From Aquila chrysaetos chrysaetos (lineage: Eukaryota > Chordata > Aves > Accipitriformes > Accipitridae), in assembly GCF_900496995.4 (NCBI RefSeq), contig NC_044008.1, positions 4,254,453 through 4,318,452 of the forward strand: a stretch of 64,000 bases of DNA, given 5' to 3'. Position numbers and translations under genes: made by a program. The notes beneath the pieces are model-generated. The model was not told the origin of the DNA and ran no database searches. It saw only the letters and a list, made by a program, of their open reading frames with translations. This document shows, piece after piece, positions 34,806 to 47,830 of the stretch. How positions within the stretch are numbered: the first letter of the stretch is position 1; each line of letters starts with the position of its first letter.

Positions 34806-37800
34806 GGTAAGGATTGTGCCCTTCCTCCTCACTTTCTAGACTTGCAGCCCAGCAAGCTGCAACCAGTGCTCTAACCCTATAATTTATAGTCTGAGAAAGT
34901 CCTTCTGCATTGTCATTAGCTCTTGTTTGTCATCTAACCAACCTCTCTGGGAAGTCTCAGAGTCTGACTGGTTTTTGTACACATTATACCTTCTTTAGCC
35001 CAGAGAAAGTGCTTGGCCTTCAGTTTTAAAGGGGTCTGTGACTGTACAGGGGTCTAAGACTAAATGAACAAATGCACATTTTTGCATAACATAATGGCAT
35101 TGTTGCCACAGAAGTCAGACAGAAACTCTACATAGTAGAGTCTTGGGCATTGGATATGTAATATCTGCCTTTGTCTAACCAAGAAGACTTTCTTCTCTAG
35201 CTGATAATTAGACACCAATGGTGGGAGTCATAACACCTTTGGAGACTCACATGGGAGACAAACACCTGAGCTGGCTGTCTAGACTCCTTTTACCATCAAT
35301 GAGGACAAGTAGACTCAACTAGGGCAGGGCTGTATCTCAGAAAAGATGTTTTAAATAGGTCAGATAGAACATGCCCTGTAAGTATTGGTTTTTCCAAGTT
35401 GAAAATAAAGAGGATCTAGATAATAAACTCACACATAGATACCCTTTATTATAGACATTTAAAATCAGAGGAGGCGAACCTGACCTCCAGCAAGTTTTAA
35501 AGCACAGACTGTTACATTATACTATTCCCATCCCACCTTTGGCCCTTATATTACCAAGTGAACTTCCCATGGTTGAAGACCACCATTAGAAATCTTTCTG
35601 CTGCATGTCACAAGGCAGCTTTCTACATGTTCTTTAGTTTTATGAGGGGGTTAGATGCTTCTGTTTAGGAAGGCACAGTTCAGTGCCTTCCTTTAGTTCA
35701 GTGAAGGCACAGTTAATATCAGCTGTATGAATTCTGTTGAGTCAGCTCTGAATTTAGCACCTCATAGGAAGCTGTTGTAGATGTTCCAAGAACTGGGGCT
35801 AAACACTATGCAACAGAAATAAATGTAAATGGTTGCATTTCAGTTTTTAGATGATCTTAATCTAGTGCCTTTTCCCTGGGAGTGAAAAAAAACTTCTGAA
35901 CTGTCCAGATTTTGAGGATTCCTTACAGAAATGCAAAAAAGAACTTCTAAATGCAAATAGTAGTGACGGGAAATATTTAGAAAAGTTCTTCAGCTAGAAT
36001 AACTTGGAGGTTTCTAAATCTAACCACTAACCAAGAAATGTTAGTGTATGAGTGAGAAAATTGGTGTGGTCCTCAGGAAGGAAGTAGAGAGTGAGAAAAT
36101 AAAAAGCTGAATGTAGAAAGGTCAGGATGAACTTTGCATCAGCCAGGCTTAAGAAACAGAAAATAACAGGAGTTTTTCCTCCTTGAGCATAAATTATTAA
36201 AGCTGACCCTTTTGTTCACTGCAGAATAAGGGTTCATGCCTTGGTTTTTGCTCCTAATGAGGCTCAGGACTTTTTTACAACATTTTTTTGATGAGTCCCC
36301 AAACTGCTTCTTACAGTATCAAGAGCAACCCTTCAAATTATTGCTGAAGTAACTCAGGCTGAGCTTATGCTACAAAAGTCAGACCTCATGATTCGGGACA
36401 TAATTTTAAAATCATAATCTCCTGTGGTTGCTCTAGGATTTTTCTCTGTAGGGTGTTTTTCTAATGCACATTCAGCTGTTCTCAAATACTGCACCAGCAT
36501 TGAATACCAGCATTCAAGGAGTTGTAGATGAAGGCAGTCTAAAATGGGGCAATTAAGCATTGCTCTGGCTAACATGGGAGCACTGATGGTAGTCAACAGA
36601 GCTGGACATATGAAGAGAGAAACTTATGGGTGAAATATTAAACAAATAGCTAACTGGTGTATCCTTTCCATTGGGTTAGATTTCCATGACCCATTTTGTT
36701 ACCGTTACCCTAGTACCATTTTCATAGACCGAGCACTATTTGTGCAGTGGAGAAGGGTGGGGTTGGGATGGAGACCTTGGGATTAGCAAATGACCACGGG
36801 GTGATGGATGTTTGAGGTGCAAAGCTCTGAGTAACCCAACAGGCCTGTTGAGGATTTCAAAGCACTTCATCTCTTTCTCTAGAGGGAAGCTTGACTGCCA
36901 GACAAGAAAACACTTTGGGACCAAGGTGGTTTTCACTTTTTCTCACTTAATATTAGATGTTGGTGTAGACGCAGACTTTTGAGCTAGGCACCCATCTGCT
37001 GTTGCAGTTAACGGAGATGAGTAGGCACAGCTCAGATGACCTATTTTAGATGTCTGCATTTGAGTGAGATGAACTGCACCACAGAATTGTCTGCTTCTCC
37101 GCACTGGCTAAAAATGAGCCGAACACCCAAATGCTGCAGATGTCACATTTGGTCTGAGGATACCCACCAAACCTCCCACCTGGTTTTTGACTGTCGCAAA
37201 CAAATGCCATCTCCTGTAATTAGCAGCAAAAATTGCCCTGCGTTGCCTTGGTGTCTGTAACTGTCTCCCAGTGCTTAGGGACCTTGGCAAAAATAATCTC
37301 CCTACCATCAGATTTATCCCCTTCATTCAGATGAGCTAGCATGTCTGTGAACATTCCTGGATCCAGACCCTATCACCAACGTCACCATCTCTCTGGCTCT
37401 TGTGGTGTTGTGCACAGGTTATAAATACTGGAGCACAGCGGATTTTGGGGCTGAGCTCTGGGCAACTTCACTCTTGGAGGTGAATGCAACTAAAGGTGAA
37501 AGCAATGAACTGCAGCTGGCAAATCTGGAGTATTGAAAGGTCCAACATGTCCACACCAATCCTAACACTTGTGCTCTTCGGGGCCTCCAATGGGCAGTGC
37601 CTCTCCGGTGCTTGGGAGGAGAAGGAAGGAGAAAAGTGACCTAGACAGGATCAAACTGACTATAAACCATGCTAATGAAGTGCAGGAGTAATTTCCATAA
37701 AGCAGTTCATATTTCATGCCCTGTAGCTGTTCTTCCAAAAAACCCAGCAGCTATTTATCAGGCTGTTCAACAGAAGTACGCTTACCCCAAGGAAGTTCTC

Positions 37801-40800
37801 CTCTGACCCTCATAAACTGAACTGTCCACGCTTTATAGCCAGACCCTATTTCATCACCTGCATCCATCCAACCAAGGGAACTGCCCACTAGTTGGCTTTG
37901 GAGGTTGCAGAGGACTCACTCGTGTGGGGCAAATGGCCTCAAACTTTTTCCCCAAGGCCAGGACAAAGCTCATTGTAACTAGAGAGCATTCAGTGCTGAA
38001 AAAGGGTCCTTAGCCTGAGACTCCGAGCCCTGACAGGGAGTGCAATCGGCTTTGAATCTGATTGCATTTCCCAACTGCACAAGAAATGTGCAAACTTTGC
38101 TGGAGACCACTTTCATCCAGCAGAATCCCATCACGTGTGGGACGATCTCGTGCTTCGAAAGGGTACGGCAACGTTTACTGCAGGCAAGAAATTGGATGGA
38201 AAAGCAACATGTGGGATCTTTTGTATCTCTTATGGGCATACATGCACTTTCTTCTCTATTAATACCTCTGATGATTATCACAGTTCAGCCCTTCTGAAGT
38301 CGTATCTATTTTGATCACTGCATGTTGGTAACCACAAACAGCCATATAGGAGAATAGGGTCCTATGAAGAAAGTATTAAACAATCTTACAATTACAGGCT
38401 CTGTCCTAAGGTGCATGCTCCAAGCTGCTAAATTTCTTTATTTCTAATTCCCAGAGATCAACATTTCCTCATCTGGAGAGTTTGACTGGCAACTGTAACT
38501 TTCTTTTAATATAGGAAATTATTTAAAAAATTTTTTTTTTCAAAGTAGAAGAAAGAAGTCTCTGAAAGTGAGGATTTTGGGGGTGGGGTTTCACATGGCC
38601 TCATGTTACACAGAGGCTGTGTTGTGACTTGTGTTGAAGCAGTGAAGAGAGGACAAGATTTCTTGGGGCTGATTTACTTCATATCAGTCAGACTCTAACT
38701 GCCCCTTGCTCAGATGCCCTCATGACCATCTTCATTGCATCTGTTACCTGCATGACACAAAGAGCAGCACTCAACAGAAAATAATCTCATTAGCCGTTTT
38801 CATGGTGAGCAAGTGGAAAATCCGAGATATTTGATGTGACTAATAAAGGCCAGATACTAAGCCTCCTCAATTTGGAGTGTTTTGTCAGCTCATTTAAAGT
38901 TAGAAGAGGAAAGTACTCCAGATGTCATGCCAGATATGTGTAACTGAGATACTATAGAAAGAACAGATAAAGGATAATATGAAAATATAAAGTATAATAG
39001 AAGGATAGTACCTACCTGCTTGACTGTTTAGTGTTCAAACCATGTCCACCAAGATGATCATAACTGTATCATCTCTCCTAAGTGAAATTAAGAAGATTAT
39101 GAAATTAAAGATTTGCATGAAGACATTAAAATGAATGGTTTCTTTCCCAGTTCTTGGCCCAGACATTGTTATGTATAGCTTGCTCCTTTTTTCACCTTAT
39201 CAAGTTTTGCAGTGTGACAGAGTCCAGATTTGGAGTCTTTCTGCTGTGTCTTCAGTGGGCACTGCCCTTGTGCTTTGATAAATTAACCATAGAGGGAGGG
39301 GAGAGAAGAAAACATGGTGAAACTGGACAAGTACCAAGGATATAGCTTGCTTCAGCTGAGCACAAAACCAGCACCCTCTTCTCACTGTGGCTCAGTGTGG
39401 CCTGCAGTGCCAGTCAGCGTTAACATATGGAATAATTTTTAGCAAGAGAAACTCAGAAGAAAAAATTCTCCTTTGGGTTTCAGGAGGGAGGAGGTAACTG
39501 CACCTGTTGTAAAGCAATTGGGTTTGCACTCTGGTTGCTGTGGCATCCCAAATGGCCATGCACAGCCAAACCTCAGCTTCTCATGCTCCCTGAAAAGTGA
39601 CATTGTCAGAGCAGAGGTGCTGGTACTGACTCACTGCCACAAGCATTGCCATGAGCTCCCCATGGTGGGACAGCCTGGCTCTGCCCTTGGAAGGCTCCAT
39701 CCCAGCAACGTCCAGCTCCATCACGGGGCTTTAAAATGAGAAATCATAACCAACAAATGTAACTGAGAAAGCAGATGAGCTAAGAGAGGGAGAGCTTCAT
39801 GAGAAGGACCTGCCACTGAAGGCAACAAGCATCAGAAGGATGAGCCCAGAGGAGACGGCTGAGAGCAACTCATCCTAACTTTGGCTCTTCCACTAACTCC
39901 AAATGTGGCCCGGGGAAGCCACTTCCCTGCCTCCCCCCCTGCCCAATACCTGTAAGCTGTTGATAACAATAAATTGTTGATAACAATCTTGATTGTAGCT
40001 GCAGAGATGCCTCTATGTTCTTCTGCTTAACGTCATGCAGTCTTTCAGCAAAGACAATGAAAGTCTTCATTCGGAGCATCACCTCCAAATTCTGAATAGC
40101 TAGAAAACAACCGAGCAGAAGCTTAGTCAAAAAGTTTTCTACCTTACATTTTAAAAGAAATAGAGAAGAGCTTCATTTGTTTTTGCTTCAGGAAGCTCTC
40201 CGTACCAACGGAGAAGAAAGTCCCTTTCTAAAATAACAAGAAATTCATTAGCACTTCTTGTACTTTTTTAAGGTCACCATTATAGATATTTTTGATAACA
40301 CATCCTTTTACGTGCATGTGGTCTGCTCTGATGGTGAAGATAATGATGTTTACAAGGCTGTTACCTGAAGAGTGGGTTGGGTTTTTTTTCTGATACCTTC
40401 CTTGGTTTTCAGGAACAGAAGGATGGACAATGTTCACACCTGGCCATTGCTCGCTTATGGTTAAGGTCTTGGTTTTACATAAATTGGAAAGAGTGTAGAA
40501 GAAAAAACAAGAGACACGGTGAACATTTTCATATTTTAAAAGATGAAAGCTCAGCATTCAGTTTTCTTCATTTGCCTCCCTTGATGCCATGGGACCAGAT
40601 CATTAAGGACTTCAGGGTAGCCTATCTCCGGCCACAGTGCTTTTTCTTACCAAACATAGGAGTTGACAGGCTGGGCTAGATTACCCTTCAATGTAGTTCA
40701 GTATCAGGCCCTTTTCCAATTATCAGGATAGTATCTCCAAAGGAAGAGGCAAGAAATCCTACCTAGAAAAGTGCAGAATAATGGGAATAATCGGCCTTTG

Positions 40801-41769
40801 TCCTTAATCTTGTCTTAACTTCCAGTCATTGGGTTGTTTTATAATATGGAAGATAAAAGTTCTTCTCTCCTGCGTGAGATGGCGTACTTTGAATAAACAC
40901 ACGGCGCTCTGTTTCTTATACAGCAGTATGTTGTGAATTGTAGAGTTACCAAAAACCTCAGGGCACACAAACATTTTTTATAAAATGAAAACTATGAACA
41001 AGAATAACTCCTGGGACATAAGGTGGAATATGGAAACTGTCCCAGTTAATTAAGAAAGTGCTGTTCCATGGATGTCTTCTAGAGATGATTCACCACCTGG
41101 CTATAGCTCACACTTGAAAACTTACTGGGCATCTCCATTTTAGATAGCTAAAATTGGGTGAGGTGAATTATACTATAATTGTATAAGACACCTTACTTGA
41201 TCTTTTATGTCTATATATCCAATATATGCAGTCCTACTCTGGTCCGGGAGGTGTCGTTGCTTAACAGCTGGAAAATGCTGCCTGGGGCTTGCTGAAGGTC
41301 TGAATCCTAAAGCAGAGTAGTACCATTTAGACCAGAGTGGTCCATTCCCAACCTCGAGGATGATGATGTTCCAATATACATGTCCCTGTTTGCATCAAGG
41401 ACCTCTGTGGCAGAGACAATCTTGAAGGGTTGATGTGTAAATCCTCCAGGATTCTCCTGGTCCTCTAGGACTACTCCAAACCAGCAGCCCTTCATTCAAA
41501 AGATTCTGAATGTCACAGCTTCATCTTAGCTTCAAAAATTCACCTCAATGCTATTTAGTTGGACATACTTCAGGGCCAATGATACTGCACACAGGAAAAA
41601 AGCCATAGAAAAAACAGATGAGAACATGTTGCAGCACAAAAGGCTGTATACATGGAAGAGAAGTTGAACTTCTGTTTACAAGTTGGCAATCCCTTGCACA
41701 GTCTAGGTGAGATTTTGTGATGCTCTTCAGAAGAGCAGCCTTTAAATTACATGAAATCACCAGCTTGGG
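34806..41769. other. Intergenic stretch, nothing assigned
   Basis: No coding sequence or well-defined repeat was found. The block at 35220-35330 shares the motif TGTCTAGACTCCTTTTACC with a block near 8.5 kb and may be a member of an old dispersed repeat. A short stretch near 40660-40710 (GGGCTAGATTACCC) looks like another old LINE end. Confidence 0.35.
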
Positions 41770-42297
41770 TAATAAATCCCATAACTGGAGACCAGCAATT
41801 CCATAAGGAGACCTGAATCCGATCTAAAGACCATGGACATACTGGAGAGAGTCCAGAAAAGGGCCACGAAGGTAGTGAAGGGACTGGAACATCTCACATA
41901 TGAGGAAAAGCTGAGAGCTGGCACTGTTGAGCCTGGAGAAGAGAAGGCTCAGGGGAGTGTTACAAATATTTATAAATACCTGAAGGGAGGGTGCAAAGAC
42001 AACGGAGCCAGGCTCTGTTTAGTGGTGCCCAGTGACAGGACAGGAGGCAATGGGCACAAACTGACACACAGGAGGTTCCCTCTGAACATCAGAAAACCCT
42101 TTTTTACTGGGAGGGTGACTGAGCACTGGCACAGGTTGCCCAGGGGGGTTGTGGAGTCTCTCCGTCCTTGGAGATATTCAAAAGCCATCTGGACATGGTC
42201 CTGGGCAATCGGATCTAGGTGGCCCTGCTTGAGCAGCTGGTTGGACAAGATGACCTCCAGAGGTCCCTTCAACCATTCTGTGATTCTGTGAAATCAT
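41770..42297 (+). repeat. CR1 LINE, 3' third with degraded RT C-terminus
   Basis: The copy reads GAGAGTCCAGAAAAGGGCCACGAAG, TGAGCCTGGAGAAGAGAAGGCTC, then AGGGGGGTTGTGGAGTCTC and ends CCATTCTGTGATTCTGTGAA. The frame from 41833 stays open for 152 codons and resembles the C-terminal end of the CR1 ORF2 product, but the element lacks its 5' part and cannot move on its own. Confidence 0.9.
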
Positions 42298-42443
42298 GAC
42301 AGTTGGGCTTGCACTAGGGTGTTGGAATGTGTAAAATCAGATTACTATGTGGGATGTAGGCTGATGATCAGAAATGGAGGGACTATTTAGGTGGCCTACA
42401 CCTTTTAGATGCCTGAGTAAAATAATCTGACATGATATTTTAG

Positions 42444-43066
42444 GATAGCCAACCATATCCCGGGCTGCATCAAAAGAAGCGTAACCAGCAGGTCGAGGGA
42501 GGGGATTCTGCCCCTCTACTCTGCTCTGGTGAGACCCCACCTGCAGTACTGCGTTCAGCTCTGGGGTCCTCAGCACAGGAATGACATGGACCTGTTGGAG
42601 CAAGACCAGAGGAGGGCCACAAAAATGATCAGAGGGCTGGAGCACCTCGCCTGTAAAGACAGGCTGAGAGAGTTGGGGTTGTTCAGCCTGGAGAAGAGAA
42701 GGCTCCAGGGACACCTCATAGCAGCCTTTCAATACCTAAAGGGGGCCTGCAAGAAAGCCAGAGAGGGACTTTTTACAAGGGCATGTAGTGATAGGACAAG
42801 GGCTAATGGCTTTAAACTGAAAGAGGGTAGATTTAGATTAGATGTAAGGGGGAAATTCTTTACTGTGAGGGTGGTGAGGCACTGGCACAGGTTGCCCAGA
42901 GAGGTTGTGGCTGCCCCATCCCTGGCAGTGTTCAAGGCCAGGTTGGATGGGGCTTGGAGCAACCTGGTCTAGTGGAAGGTGTCCCTGCCCATGGCAGGGG
43001 GGTTGGAACTAGATGATCTTTAATGTCCTTTCCAACCACTTCATGATTCTATGATTCTATGATCTT
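42444..43066 (+). repeat. CR1 LINE, second same-orientation copy
   Basis: The copy starts near CGGGCTGCATCAAAAGAAGC and continues through ACCTGCAGTACTGCGTTCAG, GTTCAGCCTGGAGAAGAGAAG and GTTGCCCAGAGAGGTTGTGG to a tail of ATGATTCTATGATTCTATGAT. Preservation is better than in the copy 150 bp to its left, and 147 codons from 42529 stay open. Confidence 0.93.
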
Positions 43067-43351
43067 AAGTATTTGGGCTATCCATGTGGTCACTAGCAAG
43101 AATGCAGGGTGTTCCTAGAATGATTCAAAGGGTTCAAGGGAAATATCCAGCTCTCTCCATTGACATAACAGGTCTTATCTGGACATCTGGCATAGTGCTC
43201 CTCTATGGAGAACAAGGTGTCACCTGGAATGAGGCAATAGGAAATTCACTGAGGTGAGGCTGAGCAGGTGGCTGATTCAGGGAACACAGCACATGCCACT
43301 ATCCACTTGCATTTTATAGTACTCATGCCATTTCTGAGCTAAACAACTAAT

Positions 43352-43377
43352 GGAGGAGGAGGAGGAGGAGGAGGAGA
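43352..43377. repeat. (GGA)n microsatellite
   Basis: About eight GGA/GAG triplets in a row. Confidence 0.9.
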
Positions 43378-43499
43378 ACTCCTTTTGCACATTTCCCTAG
43401 TGGTCAGAGCACTTGGTCAGTAATCCAGAGCAAGCTTGGATGCTAAGTCCTTTCCTTGGCCTCACCTCTCTGGAGAGTTATAGCAAGTAACAAACCCAT

Positions 43500-43690
43500 A
43501 GACATAATCACAGACTCACAGAATAATTCAGATTGGAAAGGAGTGGTCCAACCTGTTGCTTAACATAAGGTTGATTATGAGATCCCAACTGGCTTTATTC
43601 AGCTGGGTCTTGAAAACCTCCAAGGATGGAGACTGCACAACCTCTCCGGGCAACCTATTACTATCTATGAACATCTTAGTGCCCATCAGT
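43500..43690 (-). repeat. CR1 LINE 3' end, reverse orientation
   Basis: Read in reverse, the CR1 tail appears as ATAATCACAGACTCACAGAATAATTC and TTGGAAAGGAGTGGTCCAACC, followed by GGGTCTTGAAAACCTCCAAGG and CAACCTCTCCGGGCAACC. It is diverged and 5'-truncated. Confidence 0.85.
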
Positions 43691-44687
43691 GTGCTATTAA
43701 CACCAAATAGTTCTGGTTATGCCAAGAATGTCATGATGGCCATCATGACAGGAGCTCAGAGTATTCTCATTGCAACCTTAAGTTCTTGGATTCAGCTGTT
43801 TTGGACTGCAAATTGTTGTTCATCAGAATTTGATATAATCTGCAGCAAGTGGAAGGTTAGCTTTACCTATCTGTAGATCATCAGTACAGATGCATTTCCA
43901 GAGAGATGTCATATCACTCAGTAACAACCCACAGTTCTTAGAATTTAATCTCAAATCCAGAATTGTATTTCAGTTCAAAAAATGTACCTGTAAATTTGGA
44001 GGGAGCTTTCATTCAGATGTTTCCAACTGATGGTGAAAATTGCTGTCTGAGACTCCTTCTGGTTTTGAGTACTCAAGATGTTTTCATTTGCAGAGAATAG
44101 ATGCCCAGAACCTTTCAAATGGTCTCCAGTTGGGCTCTCAAAACCATAGGAAATGCATTAGTGTCACTGTTAAACCTGCAGTAGATTGAAGCAATATTTT
44201 AGGATGGAAAACTGAAGAGGCTAAATGATTCTAAAAGGGAACCAGCCCTTTTACAAGGTAAGAGGTTCAGTGAATTTAACAAATGGTCTTTCCTGGCATA
44301 AAATCTTCAAACCTGGAGACAAGTCTAATAGCGAAGGATCTCCACTGTAGCAGTTAACATCACTTGATCTTTAAAAAGGAGTGGAAGCTAATGAAATTTT
44401 TGAAAAAAAATAATGGTTCAGCTAAGGTTTGGCTCTGATATAAGAAAAAACTAAAAGAAAGATGGTAAGGCTAGAGTGAAAGGTTTCACCGCACCACAGA
44501 CATGCACAGTAATGGTTGGAAACGCAGGCGAGCCAGCTTGTAAAGCTGATTTTCTCCTTCTCTTCCAAATCCTTCCTTACTGTTTGCCTTGGCTTCCAAA
44601 ATCTTTCTCAAAGCTATTAGTTTTAAAGCTGATGACCAATGCAATGGAGGTTTAGCTTTTTTTTTCTTCCCCCTCTTCATTTTTGTA

Positions 44688-44760
44688 AAATCATAGAATC
44701 CTATAATATCTCAAGTTGGAAGAGACCCACAAGGATCAAGTCCAACTCCCAGCAAACACA
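44688..44760 (-). repeat. CR1 LINE 3' tip, reverse orientation
   Basis: AAATCATAGAATCCTATAAT, TTGGAAGAGACCCACAAGG and AAGTCCAACTCCC are the reverse-complement CR1 terminus. Only the extreme 3' end is present. Confidence 0.8.
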
Positions 44761-46389
44761 AACCTCCTGAAATCCTTCTGATTTTATTGATGCCTCAGAC
44801 AGTGGGATTTTAAGCATGTAAGAAACCTGCATTTTTGGCACAAAACCCCTCTTTATGGCTAATGCAGGCGATCTGAGTAACTTCCTATCCAAACCCTTCC
44901 TCTAGCAGTGCAGCGCAACCATTTTTTTCCCTCAGTGACAGCAGACATCCCATCTGTACCGAGTCTAGCCATGTGTAATATTTTCACTGTTACATTTTCA
45001 ACGTGTTTTCTCAGTTCTTCAAACAAGCTTAAGACAGTGATGGTAGGACAAAATGGTCATTTCCTCATTTGCAGCTTTTTTTTCCCCATCACTGGCCAAA
45101 CAAAAACACTCCACTGTGCAGTGTCAATAGCAACGGAGGTTTCTTTAGTTGTGATCAAAAATATTGAAATAAGTGTGTCAGAAACTTCATCTGTGATGAA
45201 ATATTTCTGTTCTGAGACACTTCTTAGTCATTTTTGTTACGGAACTCAGCCAAAATATGAAACGAGGTAAAAATGTGAAGTAAGTAAAATCTAGGTGAAA
45301 AAAAGCCACAATTTTCTGGGGTTTTGGGTCATTCTATATATGGCAAAAATATGCCATTTTCTTCATTGCTTTCATAGTGGCATTTTCAGCTGTTCCCTTA
45401 GTAGAAGAAAGAATATTTCAAATGCCTTTCTAACTATTTTCAATTCTTTCAGGTTGTTATGCCTTCAAGTTGTTTTTTTTCAAGCCAGCAAACCAAAGCC
45501 AATCTTCCCAAGCCAGGATAAATTTTCTTCTGGCACTTTCCTCTTCATATTTCATTTTGCCTTGTGGGCAGTGCTGAAGGTCATTAGGAAGACAGCAGTG
45601 ATAACCAAGCAGGTATTTGTTGAAAAAAAAAAAGAAAGAAAAAAAAGTCCAGAAAGGTTTGAAGGTGCTGCCAGGACCACCACAAAAAATGTGATGTGCA
45701 GTGGGGTTGGTTCTCTGCTTCGGACCTCCACCGTTGGCTGGAAACCACCACCATCTGATGGGATTTAACCACTTTTTTAACCCGATCGACACTTCTCTGA
45801 GCAGCCCTGATGTTTTGCTTTTGTGCCACGTTGTGGTCCCCACCATTTCCCACCTGTGTGGGTGGGAACTGCTCTGCTCTCCTGATCCCCAGCGGTTTTG
45901 AGGGGGTTTCCTGCAACCACGATTGCCACCCTAAAGACCTTCAGTTAGGTTGCGACACACTGCCCTCTAATGCCATTTTGGCATATTAGCAACCCTTGTC
46001 CTCAGCAGAGATCTGTAATACGTAGTACAAATTATCCACATCCAGCAAAACCTGCTAGCAATGCTTAAGGGAAATTACAAGAAATGAGGCATTTATAGGC
46101 TGCTTTTTTTTTTGCCAGCATTGCTTCATTTTACACCTTCTCAGAGATCACCATCAAGGAGAAAAATGAGAACTCCCTATTTACCTTTTGTATACCATTT
46201 TGGATGCTAAATGCTTTCAGGGTCCCCTTCAGCTGTCTCTTTTCAGTCAAGACATCTGATTTCTTTAAGTTTTTGCATTGTATTGCTGCTTCTTGGAGGG
46301 GATGCGATGCCCAGGAGTGCAGATGGCCACTCAAAGGTGCATGTGCATGTTGGATTTATGAGTATGTTTTCTCCTTTTTTTTTTTTATT
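44761..46389. other. Intergenic stretch, unassigned
   Basis: No gene was recognised. The block 45655-45915 is locally GC-richer and contains several symmetrical GGTGGTGG/CCACCACC-type stretches. It could be a diverged transposon but matches no family that I can name. Confidence 0.3.
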
Positions 46390-46745
46390 TTAATGCTTCC
46401 TAGCAGCCTGTATGCTTTCTTGCCTCCTTCAGAGCACTGAGTAGGCATTTCTAGAAAATTATCCACAATGAATGGTGCATCTCTTTCCTTAATGGAAGCA
46501 GCTGATTTAGAGCCTGCCGCTGTGTGTGTTTTGTTAGTGCTATTTTCTCTTGCGTGCATTGCTTTGCATTCATTAACACTGGGTCCCATCTGCCATCTCA
46601 TCACCCAGCCAGCGTTATGCCATCCTTCTGCAACTTTTTGCTTTCAGCTTTTGGCTGATTACTCTGAATAATTTAGGATCCACAGCAAATTTTATCACCT
46701 TGGCTGTTCACCTTTTCCAGGTTGCTTGTCGGTATGATGAGGTGT
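46390..46745 (-). repeat. Ancient CR1-type LINE fragment
   Basis: The reverse-orientation pattern of old amniote CR1 is visible: AAAATTATCCACAATGAATG, GCATTGCTTTGCATTCATT, GTCCCATCTGCCATCTCATC, CACCCAGCCAGCGTTATGCC, CTGAATAATTTAGGATCC and AGCAAATTTTATCACCTTGG. No frame is intact. Confidence 0.75.
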
Positions 46746-47399
46746 CCCAACTAAGGCTGGTGGCACTTCTCACAGTGTGAAAATCAAGAGTTCATTCACA
46801 GCCTTTTGGTCTTGCCTGTAACTCCATCTCCATAATCCCCCTCCTCTCCTCTCCCAGGAGTTTAGGAGACCCAGCTGCATCAAACTCATCTCAAACTGCT
46901 GAGAAAATTGCTAAGTTGGGAGAAAGAACTGCAAGAAAAGGTATAGAGCGGAGCCAGGTGAGATAAGAAAGACAGGTACAGAGGTAGGACTGATGAGATG
47001 GCAATTGTTAGTGGGATTCAAGAGGAAAAACACCAACATGGAAAGGTTTAAAATCCTAAAGGAAAAAAATAAAGATAGTTGGAAGATCAGACTTCAGCAT
47101 CATCGAGGGTCTGTTGGAGGGTGCAGAGCTGGCCAATGCTTCCCCACCTTTGCAGATATAGCTGAAAAAGAGATTTCAGGCACCTGCCTCCAAGATGTGT
47201 AGTGCTGGGGATGGCCCTGCAAATGTCTCCTGCATTTCCAGTCTGTCTGGGACCTCTAGACTTGGCAGCTGTGTGAGATTTCTCTACCTGCCTGCAGCCT
47301 TCCTGAATTTAATTAGGTGGATTTTGTTGGCTTCTTTGCTCCTATACAGGTGTGTACAAGTATATTGTGGTTATTATTACAAACAGTGATGGATAAATT

Positions 47400-47830
47400 T
47401 TGATCCACGCCTAATGCACTTTCCAGACTTAACCAAGAGCTGCTTCTCTTCTTGTGAATTATCTGATTCATTGCTTTAATAGGTAGTTATTTATGGGTCT
47501 AATAATTTAGCCTTTGCCCTCCCTGTTGTGACTTGTTCCTAGAGGGAATTGAAATCTCCCGTTATTATTGTGTTTTCTACCTTTGCAGACTCTAGTCTCT
47601 TTTTAGTTTTTCCCAGTGACTGTCATGCTGTGATATTGCTTTGTGACATTTCAATCCACAGTGATTTCTCTCTGTACCTTTTGATACAATTAACTATTTG
47701 ATTCCTTCCTTTAACATAGGATACCAGTTCTTTTCTCAATGTCATTCTGTCATTCTGTAAAATTAGTATTCAAGTGTCCTGCTGATTTTCTTTCTTCCAC
47801 AAAGTTACAGGTATGTGAATTATATCAATC
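47400..47830 (-). repeat. Probable ancient LINE fragment, upstream part of the same family
   Basis: GGGAATTGAAATCTCCCGTTA and the following T-rich, Ser/Phe-like text (ATTTCAATCCACAGTGATTT, AACATAGGATACCAG) resemble the part of old CR1-type elements that lies 5' of the fragment at 46.4 kb, in the same orientation. This fits one broken element of about 1.4 kb with a diverged middle. The resemblance is weaker than for the neighbour. Confidence 0.4.

Noticed and set aside
41970-42962. Minus-strand open frames within CR1 copies
   Set aside because: They are antisense shadows of the LINE ORF2 remnant and recur in every copy.
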